Assembly: GCA_943325005.2 (NCBI GenBank)
Contig: CALPNT020000010.1
Coordinates: 1 to 33,352 of the forward strand
Direction of reading: 5' to 3'
Source: Bifidobacterium breve
Lineage (GTDB): Bacteria > Cyanobacteriota > Cyanobacteriia > PCC-6307 > Cyanobiaceae
DNA length: 33,352 bases
Numbering within the stretch: the first letter of the stretch is position 1; each line of letters begins with the position of its first letter. Positions 1 through 6,819 of the stretch are shown here, piece after piece. A program made the position numbers and the translations under genes. Under the pieces are notes generated by a model. The model had not been told where the DNA came from, did no database searches, and worked only from the letters and a program-made list of their open reading frames with translations.

Positions 1-406
1 AGATCTCCTGATTGCGACAGAGAATTGGCCAAACCATCCCAAGCATTGACCGAATCAGGGCGAAGCTGACAAGCCTGCACAAATAAAGCTGCGGCCTCGT
101 TCGCTCGCCCTCCCTGACGGCTGATCATCACAGCCAGCTTTTCGAGAATCTCCGGGTCATCGGGATGAATCGCACGCAAGTGCCTGAGGAAGTTTTCAGC
201 GCCGGCCAGATCCCCCAATAAAAAACATAGTAAATAAGCTGCATTCCTAGGGTCTTAGGAACGGCCGGGGCCGAAGCATTGATGAGCTTCAGCACCTGAT
301 CGATGGCTCCCTGCCGCTGGCCCTGCTGCCAAAGCTGGTGGGCTCCTTCCTGCCAACCTTCAAGGCGAGAGGGCGCCGTCATGGTCATGACCTGGGTCTG
401 CGCCAT
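1..406 (-). pseudogene. Tetratricopeptide-repeat protein, N-terminal part, frameshifted and cut by the window edge
   Basis: The ORF track shows a 92-aa product from 406 that drifts into a non-homologous tail and stops at 128. In another minus-strand frame the DNA from about 225 to 1 reads as two classic TPR units (GDLAGAENFLRHLRAIHPDD, then NEAAALFVQACQLRPDS and AWDGLANSLSQSGD). Adding one base to the A6 run at 220-225 (T6 on the coding strand) joins YYVF to LLGDLAGAENF with no other change, so a one-base indel is the simplest reading. The gene continues beyond position 1, so its C-terminal domain is unknown; TPR plus sulfotransferase or methyltransferase is a common layout for such proteins, but that is inference. 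The DNA is more AT-rich than the rest of the window. It could be a pseudogene, a slippage or phase-variable gene, or a sequencing error. Confidence 0.75.
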
Positions 407-700
407 TCGCCTGTTAGCACCGATAAGTCACCATCGCTGAAGGTTGGCACTGAAGGGCCGTGCTGAATGACGGTTTTGAAGGGCGGTGCCGAAAACTGTG
501 GCTTGAGAATGGTGACAGAGAGCCAGGGCGAGCGCCCCTGTTCAACCCGACTGTCCATCTGTTGGCAAGACCCAGCTGTGGCGTGCTGCTGTGGCGCCCA
601 GCCCCGCCAGAGATCAGCTGACCGTTTGCAACGGCCGGGTTGTGGGCCCCCGAAGCAACCCTCAAGGCGGAAGGATCCGGGGGCTGGTGGCGCGGCAGCA
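407..700. other. Gene-free spacer upstream of the TPR gene
   Basis: No convincing gene lies between the start of the TPR gene and the stop of the cupin gene. ORFs called here in four frames are Arg/Pro/Gly-rich, overlap each other and resemble no family. The spacer holds the 13-bp tandem repeat listed separately and otherwise nothing I can name. Confidence 0.6.
438..489. repeat. Degenerate 13-bp tandem repeat, four units
   Basis: Four consecutive 13-mers beginning TGAA can be laid out: TGAAGGTTGGCAC, TGAAGGGCCGTGC, TGAATGACGGTTT and TGAAGGGCGGTGC. Against the consensus TGAAGGGCGGTGC they match at 9, 12, 9 and 13 of 13 positions by hand. Two weaker units may follow to 515. The array starts 32 bp upstream of the TPR gene start, so it lies in the likely promoter or leader region. 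The function is unknown. Confidence 0.55.
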
Positions 701-1150
701 TCAGCCTTGGCTTGCCGCAGCAACCTCCGGCGGGATCTGTTCCACCTGAATCAGCATCAGAACTGCCGGCTCGCTGCCCACGGCCCCGGAGCAGTGGCCC
801 TGGCGGCCCTCGATGCAGCGGCAGCCCTGGTCGCCGCCGAAGGAGAGCTCGCCAGGCCCCATCTCAACGCGATGGCCGTCCATGGTTTCGACGAACCAGC
901 GGCCTGACAGGGTCACGATCCACTGGGGCGCCGGATTTTCGTGCCAGTCGTAGATCACCCCAGGCACGACATGCAGCCACAGGGTGCCGGTGGTACCCCC
1001 CTGGGCAGGTGTGCGCCAGATGCTCTCCATGCCTGCCGCCAGGTGGGCGAGGGCGAAGCTGTCCAGCCAGGCCTGGTGCTGGTGGCTGATGCCTTCGGCG
1101 TCCCGCCAGACCTTCCAGTAGGGCACACGGGGTTGGGGGCTGGCGTCCAT
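701..1150 (-). CDS. Small cupin-domain protein
   Basis: This is a 149-aa single-domain cupin. The first cupin motif is seen around residues 68-85 (DWHENPAPQWIVTLSGRW, candidate metal ligand H70) and the second around 97-121 (MGPGELSFGGDQ then GHCSGAVG, H119). The substrate is unknown; such small cupins may bind metal or act on small molecules. The 236-aa ORF begins at 1411, but its first 87 residues are low-quality Arg/Gly/Pro sequence and overlap the divergent lipoprotein gene, so I start at the ATG before DASPQPRVPYWKVW. No clear Shine-Dalgarno sequence is visible. The gene is divergent from the solute-binding protein gene with about 90 bp between them. The fold assignment is fairly secure; the role is not. 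Confidence 0.82.
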   Translation of the reverse strand: MDASPQPRVPYWKVWRDAEGISHQHQAWLDSFALAHLAAGMESIWRTPAQGGTTGTLWLHVVPGVIYDWHENPAPQWIVTLSGRWFVETMDGHRVEMGPGELSFGGDQGCRCIEGRQGHCSGAVGSEPAVLMLIQVEQIPPEVAAASQG

Positions 1151-1238
1151 GGCGTGGTTGTGCGGGTATGCCCAGCCTGGCCACAGATGGCCAGGGCGGC
1201 GATGCCCTCCAGAATGACGCCCATTCGGTACGGGGCCT

Positions 1239-2543
1239 GTGCTCAGTTCCCGTCCAGACCTGCCCATCAGGACGTGGCCACGATGGCAACACGGCCAGCG
1301 CGCCTGCCGTGCCTGCGGCCTGCTGCTGCTGCTGGCCCTGGGGGGCTGCCAGTCCGTGCCGCTGCTGCGTCGCCAGACCCTCCATGTGATGCTCTCCCTC
1401 AGTCCAGGCATGGAGTGGCTGGAGGCGGATTACCGCGGCGGTGGGTCCTGGGAGCCGTTGCTGCGCTCGTTCCGGCGCGTCCATCCCGAGGTGCGGGTGC
1501 AGTTCAGCCTGGTGGCGGAGGCCGACCTGGCCGAGGAGCTGCAGCACTCCCATCGCCGGGGACTGGGTCCTGACCTGTTGCTGGTGCGGGCGCCGGTGGC
1601 GATGGACCTGCTGCAACAGGGTCTGGTGATTCCCTTGCCCCAGACGGCGGAGCTGCAGGCCAGCCTGGCCACGCTCGAATCCCGGGCTCTGCACGCTGTC
1701 GAAACTCCCCACGGCCTGGCCGGTCTGCCGGTGTTCAGCGAGCCCAGCCTCGCCTGCTACGACCGCCAGCGGATCCCAGAGCCCCCGGCCACGACCGAGG
1801 CCCTGCTGGCCCTGGCGGCCGGAGGCCAACCGATCGGCCTGGCCGTCGATCCGGTCGGGCTGTGGTGGAGCGTCGGGGCCCTGGGGGCCCGCCAGGCTCT
1901 GGCTCCGCTGCTGACGGGGCTGAAGGCGCCTGCTCAGGACCAGGCTGCCGATCGACAGGCGATCCTGGGCTGGTTGTACTGGCTGCGCCAGGCCTCCCAG
2001 CAGAGCCGGGTCGATCTGGCGGCCGGGCCGGAGGAGCTGACCCAGGGACTGGAGTCTGGGCGGCTGGCCTGGATTCCCTGTTTCAGCATCGCGATTCCCC
2101 GGCTGGAGCGAACCATGGGCCAGCGTCTTGGCGTCGCCACCTTGCCGGCCGGTCCTGGTGGCCCCCCCAGCCCCTTCAATACCCTGCGCGTCTGGGCCTT
2201 CGGTGCCGACTCTTCCGGTCAGCAGCGCCGGTTTGCCATGGATCTGGCCCGTTTCACCCTTGACCCCGGCGTGCAGCGCAGCTTCGCCCTCAGAAACCAG
2301 ATCCTGGTGCCCGCCAACCGCTACGCCCCGATTCCGGTGGCCAGTTCCGGCCGGCTGGCGACCCTGGCGAAAGCCCAGCAGCAGGCTCTCCTGCTGGCCC
2401 CGATCCGTGAGCCCTCCTTCACTTCGGCCCGCATCCGCCGGATTCTGCCGCGGGTCGAAGGCGTGATGGATCAGGTGATGGAAGGGGTGCTCACCCCTGT
2501 GCAAGGCACCGAGGTGTTGCTGAAGCTGGAGGGTGAACCTTGA
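1239..2543 (+). CDS. Extracellular solute-binding lipoprotein (ABC family 1 type)
   Basis: The 434-aa product has a basic N-terminus, a hydrophobic stretch and a lipobox (LALGGC, Cys37), so it is probably a lipid-anchored periplasmic protein. The rest has the layout of a type-1 periplasmic binding protein: an early segment about reaching a target (SWEPLLRSFRRVHPEVRVQFS), a GPDLLLV strand and a late hinge region. These are features of sugar or osmolyte binders, but the ligand cannot be read from the sequence. The start is GTG at 1239; no better start lies between it and the hydrophobic segment. No ABC permease or ATPase gene is nearby. Its TGA overlaps the ATG of the MscS gene by one base, so the two are probably co-translated. 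It may supply an unlinked ABC transporter or act as a sensor. Confidence 0.85.
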   Translation: MLSSRPDLPIRTWPRWQHGQRACRACGLLLLLALGGCQSVPLLRRQTLHVMLSLSPGMEWLEADYRGGGSWEPLLRSFRRVHPEVRVQFSLVAEADLAEELQHSHRRGLGPDLLLVRAPVAMDLLQQGLVIPLPQTAELQASLATLESRALHAVETPHGLAGLPVFSEPSLACYDRQRIPEPPATTEALLALAAGGQPIGLAVDPVGLWWSVGALGARQALAPLLTGLKAPAQDQAADRQAILGWLYWLRQASQQSRVDLAAGPEELTQGLESGRLAWIPCFSIAIPRLERTMGQRLGVATLPAGPGGPPSPFNTLRVWAFGADSSGQQRRFAMDLARFTLDPGVQRSFALRNQILVPANRYAPIPVASSGRLATLAKAQQQALLLAPIREPSFTSARIRRILPRVEGVMDQVMEGVLTPVQGTEVLLKLEGEP

Positions 2544-3730
2544 TGGGGCTGCTGCTGAATGTGGTGCTGGCCTGGCTGGCCTTTCTGCATCGGCCGTTCG
2601 TGCTCGAACAGCTGCTGCTCTCCGGCGGCTGGCTGCTGGTGGTGCTGCAGCTGCGGCGCCACTGGTTGCCGGCGCGGCGTCTGCCCCGCGGCCTGTTGCC
2701 GCTGGTCGGTCTGGCGACGCTGGCCCTGCTGCTGAACCTGACCGGTCGGCGCTACGGCCTGGTGCTGCTGGCCGCCCAGGTCAGCCTGGGCTGGTTGCTG
2801 CTGGGTCTGCTGGAGCGGCAGGTCCTGCGGCCCCGTCTGCCGGCGGTTCAATACCAGCTCCTGGTCAGTCGCCTGCTGCGGCCCTGCTTCTTCACCGTGG
2901 TGCTGCTGCAGCTGCTGCAGGCCTTGGGCAGTGTCATGGATCTGGCCAGCCTGCCCCTGGGGATCTGGTTCGGCAGTGCCATCAACCTCGGTGATCTGTC
3001 CCAGGTTCTCGCCCTGCTCTATCTGCTGCTGGTGGGCATGCCCCTGCCCTCGGCCTGGCTGAGCGCACTGCTCAAGCATGCTCTGAGCCTCAGTGAGGGC
3101 AGCCGCCGCGCCCTCGATCAGATCCTGCAGTACACCATCGTGGCGCTCGGTCTGATCTGGGCGTTGCAGCGGCTCGGCATCAACCAGACCGGGCTGCTCG
3201 CCATCGCCGGCGGCTTTTCGGTGGGTCTGGGTTTCGGCATCAAGGAGGTGTTCTCCAACATCGTCAGTGGCCTCTGGCTGCTGATCGAAGGATCGGTGCG
3301 ACCCGGTGAGGTGCTGATCCACGACGGCGAAGCCTGTGAGGTGCGCCGGCTCGGACCGCGGGCCACCACCCTCTGGCGCAGCAGTGACAACGCCGAGCTG
3401 GTGGTGCCCAACCAGACCTTCTTCACCACGTCGACCACCACTTACACCCACACCGATCGACTGCGGCGCTGCACGATCAACCTGGCCGTGGGTCGCCGCT
3501 GGCCGCCGGAGCAGATCGTGGCGTTGCTGGAGGCGATCGCCGCTTCACTGCAGGAGGTGCTCGCCGAGCCTCCGCCCCTGGCGCGCCTGCAGGAGTTCGG
3601 CCTCGAAACGTATCGCTACAGCCTCACCGTTGCCGTCAACGATCCCCTGCGGGCAGGGGCCGTGAGTGCGGCGTTGCGCCTGGCGATCTGCCGGGGCTTT
3701 GCCGATCAGGGGGTGGATCCGCCCTGCTGA
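2543..3730 (+). CDS. MscS-family mechanosensitive channel
   Basis: This 395-aa membrane protein has several N-terminal hydrophobic helices. They are followed by the MscS core: a pore-lining helix with small residues (AIAGGFSVGLGFGIKEV), then the beta domain (FSNIVSGLWLLIEGSVRPGE) and VVPNQTFFTTSTTTYTH, which matches the family's P-N-x-x-F/L segment. It would open under membrane tension to release solutes on hypo-osmotic shock. The ORF track begins at a TTG three bases earlier; I prefer the ATG at 2543 because it overlaps the upstream stop as TGATG. The only partner in the transcription unit is the solute-binding lipoprotein. It converges with the FUSC gene 67 bp downstream. Confidence 0.93.
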   Translation: MGLLLNVVLAWLAFLHRPFVLEQLLLSGGWLLVVLQLRRHWLPARRLPRGLLPLVGLATLALLLNLTGRRYGLVLLAAQVSLGWLLLGLLERQVLRPRLPAVQYQLLVSRLLRPCFFTVVLLQLLQALGSVMDLASLPLGIWFGSAINLGDLSQVLALLYLLLVGMPLPSAWLSALLKHALSLSEGSRRALDQILQYTIVALGLIWALQRLGINQTGLLAIAGGFSVGLGFGIKEVFSNIVSGLWLLIEGSVRPGEVLIHDGEACEVRRLGPRATTLWRSSDNAELVVPNQTFFTTSTTTYTHTDRLRRCTINLAVGRRWPPEQIVALLEAIAASLQEVLAEPPPLARLQEFGLETYRYSLTVAVNDPLRAGAVSAALRLAICRGFADQGVDPPC

Positions 3731-3746
3731 GCCAAGGCGGAACCGG

Positions 3747-3790
3747 CGCTGATCAGCGTCGCGCTCGATCCGCTCAGCAGCCCACGGATC
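3747..3790. terminator. Palindromes in the convergent MscS/FUSC gap, possible bidirectional terminator
   Basis: The 67-bp gap contains a perfect 12-bp palindrome CGCTGATCAGCG (3747-3758) and then an inverted repeat GATCCG/CGGATC (3767-3772 and 3785-3790). Neither is followed by a clear T tract, so an intrinsic terminator is only possible. Confidence 0.3.
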
Positions 3791-3797
3791 GGGCGCT

Positions 3798-4973
3798 TCA
3801 GCCTGGGGCTGCGGTCTGCAGCTGGGCCAGCAGCCGGCGGAACTCCCGTTCCTGGCCCAGCACCCGGGCCTCCTCCAGGGCACTGGGCAGCAGCAGGGCC
3901 AGCTCGGGCGAAAGGTGGCCGGTCGGTTCGGGTTCCGCCGCCGCCAGTTGCCGGAAGCGCCGCAGCGCCGAAACCGGTCGCAGTAGCAGGCAGGTGAGCA
4001 GAGCCAGGCCGCAGCCCATGGTGTAGTCGATCCAGCGGCTGGGGACGTACCAGTCCGTAAGCGCGCCGTAGCCGACGAAGGTGACACCACTGGAAATCAA
4101 GGCGGTGCGCAGATGGGCCACCAGGCCGAAAGCCAGCATCAAGGCGGTGGTGCCGCCCATCACCAGAGCCACCGCCACACTGTTCACCCCCATGGTGTTG
4201 AACACCAGCCAGGGCATCAGCACCCCCAGGCTGACCCCGACCATGCGATCCCTCACCCGGTTCAAGGTGGCGCCGAGGCTGTCATTGAGCAGCAACACCA
4301 CACCGAAGTAGAGGTACTTGGGGTTCACGGCGCCGAGCCCGAGGCCCACGCTCAGAGCCAGGCTCGAAACCACCAGCTTGCGCCAGAAAAACGGGTCGCT
4401 GAAGCGAACGGCGAGGCTGCGGGCGGGCATGGGCACCTCCGCTTCCGGCCGGCCCGCAGCCTCGCCCGGCAGCCGCAGAGCCGCCTGAACGGCGGTGCCC
4501 ACCGCCAGGCCGATGCACACCGCCAGCAGCTGCTGCCAGGCGCCCAGCCAGGTGGCATTGGCATTGAGCAGGGGCAGCACCGCCAGCACCGCCAACAGGT
4601 TGCGCACCAACAGGAGTTTGTCGGGCAGGGCCTGGCCGAGGATCTGGGCGCAGGCCGTGACCACGGCGAACTGCCACACCGCTGGGGCCTCCAGCAGCGG
4701 TTTCAGCACCGTGCCCAACGCCAGTCCGATCACCACGACCAGCGGCAGCAGCACGAACACCGCCGGTGGCCAGCGATCAAACCGGGGACGCACGATCAGG
4801 GCCGCCACCACGACGCCGTAGGCGGTGGCCCCACCCAGGCCAAAGCTGTTGCAGATCGCCCAGGTGAGGGCACTGGCGAGGGCGATGACCACCATCAGCC
4901 GCAGGGCCAGCGTCGGCTCACTCGCCTGGTGGTCCGATTCCCCCGGCCGGCCGGTTTCGGCTGGGCTGCTCAA
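3798..4973 (-). CDS. FUSC-family (aromatic acid exporter-like) inner-membrane transporter
   Basis: The product is 391 aa from the chosen TTG start. It has about ten hydrophobic segments in two sets (ALRLMVVIALASALTWAIC onward, and KLVVSSLALSVGLGLGAVN onward). The second half has the FUSC hallmark VNPKYLYFGVVLLLNDSLGATLNRVRDRMVGVSLG, with Arg residues in the turn. FUSC proteins export small acids or similar compounds together with an HlyD-type adaptor. The ORF track extends to 5123, but that extension overlaps the 64-aa membrane gene. The TTG at 4973 overlaps the upstream stop as TTGA, which suggests translational coupling. At 391 aa it is shorter than enterobacterial AaeB. The substrate is unknown. 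Confidence 0.85.
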   Translation of the reverse strand: MSSPAETGRPGESDHQASEPTLALRLMVVIALASALTWAICNSFGLGGATAYGVVVAALIVRPRFDRWPPAVFVLLPLVVVIGLALGTVLKPLLEAPAVWQFAVVTACAQILGQALPDKLLLVRNLLAVLAVLPLLNANATWLGAWQQLLAVCIGLAVGTAVQAALRLPGEAAGRPEAEVPMPARSLAVRFSDPFFWRKLVVSSLALSVGLGLGAVNPKYLYFGVVLLLNDSLGATLNRVRDRMVGVSLGVLMPWLVFNTMGVNSVAVALVMGGTTALMLAFGLVAHLRTALISSGVTFVGYGALTDWYVPSRWIDYTMGCGLALLTCLLLRPVSALRRFRQLAAAEPEPTGHLSPELALLLPSALEEARVLGQEREFRRLLAQLQTAAPG

Positions 4974-5164
4974 GGGCGGCGCGCCTGGCTCTGCAGCAGC
5001 CCCACCAGCAGGCTGATCAACAACAGAGCCAGCCAGAACCACAGCCGTGGCGGTTCGGTGCGGCTGCAGAGCAGCAGCAGCACCAGGCTCACCCAGGGCC
5101 AGGGCTGCAGCCATGGGGCCCACAGGGCCTGACGCCGTTGACGGCTGAGCATGGGGAACTTCAT
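4970..5164 (-). CDS. Small two-helix membrane protein of the efflux operon (AaeX-like position)
   Basis: This is a 64-aa protein with a basic N-terminus (MLSRQRRQ) and two hydrophobic segments (WPWVSLVLLLLC and LWFWLALLLISLLVGLL) separated by SRTEPPR. Its ATG overlaps the HlyD stop as ATGA, and its own stop overlaps the TTG of the FUSC gene as TTGA. Both joints argue that it is a real, co-translated gene. In Aae-type efflux operons a small two-helix protein (AaeX, DUF1656) accompanies the HlyD and FUSC proteins. I see the same size and topology but no shared motif strong enough to assign the family. It could be an accessory subunit of the pump. Confidence 0.75.
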   Translation of the reverse strand: MKFPMLSRQRRQALWAPWLQPWPWVSLVLLLLCSRTEPPRLWFWLALLLISLLVGLLQSQARRP

Positions 5165-6417
5165 GGACGCGATCCGCTCAACCAGCGCCAGAAGGGCACC
5201 AGGTAACTCAACGGGGCTCTGGTTTCCACTTCGGCCTCCACTTCGGCGGGGGTGCGGTCGGGCAGGGGGCGGTCCGGACCACGGCCCAGGGTCCAGGCCA
5301 GACCGGTGGGGGTGGCGGCCGCCTCCAGCCGCACCACCGCCAGCACCAGCGGCGCCCCTGCCCGCCCGGGCAGCTGGCTGGTGAGATCGCCGCCGTCACC
5401 GAAGGATCGCTGGCGGGCGCTGGCCATCAGGTTGGCGGCCTCCTCTTGGCTGCCCACTTGCGCCGTGACATCGGCCGCCTCCACACTGTCGCGCGACAGG
5501 CTGATCAGGCGCCCGGGCACCAGGCCATAGCGCTGCTCGGCACTGCCGAAACTGTCGCGGCTGAGCAGCTGGGGATTGAGACGCACCTCGTCTCCCAGCC
5601 GCAGGCGGCTGGCGTCGGCGCTGGTGAACAGCACGATGGCCAGCCGCTCGGTTTTGGGGCTGGGCAAGGCGATGCTGCCCAGTTTCTGGCCCGGTGCCAC
5701 CGGTTGCCCCGGCAGCACCGCCAGATCCAGCAACCGACCCGCCACCGGACTGAACACTTCCTGGGCCAGGGTTTCGGTGGCCAGGGCCGCTCGCTGCGCC
5801 TGGAGTTCCGACTTCTGGGCCGCCAGGGCTGTGCGCTGGGCGACCAGCTCCGCCTGGCGAGCCTGCAGGGCACTGAGCTCGGCGCGATTGCGTAACCACA
5901 GATCCTGGGCGCTCACCCACAGCGGGCTGTAGCGGGCGACGACATCATCGCGGCGCAGCTCTGCCAAAGCCTGGAGTTGCTGCCCCACCGGTTTGTTGGT
6001 GGTGCTGATCTGCTGGCGGCGTTGCTCCAGGGCTCGCTCCTGTTCGTCCAGAGCTCTGGATTGGGCCTGCTGCACCAGAAACTGCTGGTTGAGGGCGGCC
6101 TGGCGAGCCAGCCGCAGCTGCGGACTGGTGGCGGGGCCCCCATTGCCTCCCGGAGCGCTCTGGCCGACCTGGCTGAGGGTGAGCAGCAACTGACCGGCAC
6201 GCACCGGCTCACCGACACGCCCCAGCACCTGCTGGACCTCACCAGCGCCTCGGGCGTAGAGGCCGCGACGCTCCCCCGGAGGGGCGAGCAGCCCCATGCC
6301 ACGCACCACCACGCCAACGGTGGGTTGGCTGGCCCAGGCCAGCGTGCAAGCGGCCACCACCAGCACCGGCAAGGCCCTGTAGAAACGGGAGAAGGGGGAG
6401 AGCGCTGCTTCCGCCAT
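5161..6417 (-). CDS. HlyD-type membrane-fusion (periplasmic adaptor) protein
   Basis: The 418-aa product begins with a short cytoplasmic tail and one membrane helix (ALPVLVVAACTLAWAS, residues about 15-30). Next come a first barrel-sandwich half (LYARGAGEVQQVLGRVGEPVRAGQ), a long Gln/Ala/Arg-rich coiled-coil region (about 110-215) and the second half (VFSPVAGRLLDLAVLPGQPVAPGQ). The C-terminal beta domain contains LFTSADASRLRLGDEVRLNP. This order is typical of HlyD/EmrA adaptors that connect an inner-membrane transporter to a TolC channel. It is upstream of, and coupled to, the small membrane gene and the FUSC gene, and divergent from the TolC-type gene. A weaker likeness to adaptors of bacteriocin exporters is possible, but no peptidase/ABC gene is present. 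Confidence 0.9.
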   Translation of the reverse strand: MAEAALSPFSRFYRALPVLVVAACTLAWASQPTVGVVVRGMGLLAPPGERRGLYARGAGEVQQVLGRVGEPVRAGQLLLTLSQVGQSAPGGNGGPATSPQLRLARQAALNQQFLVQQAQSRALDEQERALEQRRQQISTTNKPVGQQLQALAELRRDDVVARYSPLWVSAQDLWLRNRAELSALQARQAELVAQRTALAAQKSELQAQRAALATETLAQEVFSPVAGRLLDLAVLPGQPVAPGQKLGSIALPSPKTERLAIVLFTSADASRLRLGDEVRLNPQLLSRDSFGSAEQRYGLVPGRLISLSRDSVEAADVTAQVGSQEEAANLMASARQRSFGDGGDLTSQLPGRAGAPLVLAVVRLEAAATPTGLAWTLGRGPDRPLPDRTPAEVEAEVETRAPLSYLVPFWRWLSGSRP

Positions 6418-6603
6418 GGACCCGCTGATCAGGCTGGGATCGTAGGGGATCGAGTTCTAAGGTCGGTCCAACCCTTTGGCTTCGGGCCCGCATTTCTTTT
6501 GCCGATGGCCCCACCGTTAGCTCCAGGGTGGCGCTGTCCTGGCGTCCAGAAGGCGTCATGGGGCCGCGCTTCAGCAGGGTTGGACTCGCCCCTCCTGCGC
6601 TCG

Positions 6604-6625
6604 GTGCCGCTGAGCTCAGCGGCAC
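6604..6625. promoter_or_regulatory. 22-bp perfect palindrome, candidate operator or RNA switch
   Basis: The half GTGCCGCTGAG is followed directly by its exact reverse complement. It lies in the divergent hlyD-type/tolC-type region, where an operator for an efflux repressor would be expected. No regulator gene is adjacent. On plus-strand RNA an alternative stem, GCTGAGCT (6609-6616) with AGCTCAGC (6628-6635), shares bases with the palindrome and is followed by TTTTCTTT (6640-6647). The pair could therefore act as an attenuator. Presence is certain; function is inferred. Confidence 0.5.
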
Positions 6626-6647
6626 TCAGCTCAGCATGCTTTTCTTT
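6609..6647 (+). terminator. Possible intrinsic terminator or attenuator hairpin before the TolC-type gene
   Basis: An 8-bp stem (GCTGAGCT/AGCTCAGC) with an 11-nt loop is followed after four bases by TTTTCTTT on the plus strand. The stem is mutually exclusive with the 22-bp palindrome fold. The tract is imperfect and offset, so termination is uncertain. Confidence 0.3.
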
Positions 6648-6774
6648 GCCAGGGAACGGTTTGCCAGGGGTCAGCACCCCGTTGCTTGGATGCCAACGCC
6701 TTGAGACCCAAGCCTTGGCCTGGAACCGGCATCGCTTGCTGAGGCTGAACGCCGCAGGCCAGGGCCGTCTCGGT

Positions 6775-6819
6775 CTGAACCGTTTCGCGCTGAACCGTCT
6801 CGTGCTGAACCGTCTCGCG
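6775..6819 (+). repeat. 15-bp tandem repeat (3 units) at the start of the TolC-type gene
   Basis: Three units CTGAACCGTTTCGCG, CTGAACCGTCTCGTG and CTGAACCGTCTCGCG encode LNRFA-LNRLV-LNRLA in the TolC frame. A partial unit precedes them. The preferred GTG start at 6802 falls inside the second unit, so expansion of the array would alter the leader or the signal-peptide n-region. Confidence 0.8.

Larger units (their letters stand above)
6418..6801. other. Divergent intergenic region between the adaptor and TolC-type genes
   Basis: About 380 bp separate the HlyD start from my preferred TolC start. The TolC frame is open through it, but the translation (WGRASAGLDSPLLRSVPLSSAALSSACFSLPG) does not look like part of the protein. 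A 22-bp palindrome, an overlapping hairpin and three 15-bp repeats are the only structures I can identify. Promoters for both directions should lie here; none matches the consensus well. Confidence 0.6.

Noticed and set aside
864-2504. Minus-strand ORF of 546 aa opposite the solute-binding lipoprotein
   Set aside because: It is a frame shadow: Gln/Arg/Gly-rich, no family pattern, and fully opposed to a good gene in GC-rich DNA.
5977-6801. Upstream part of the 779-aa TolC ORF
   Set aside because: It is antisense to the HlyD gene and then crosses the divergent spacer; the signal peptide begins only at about 6802.
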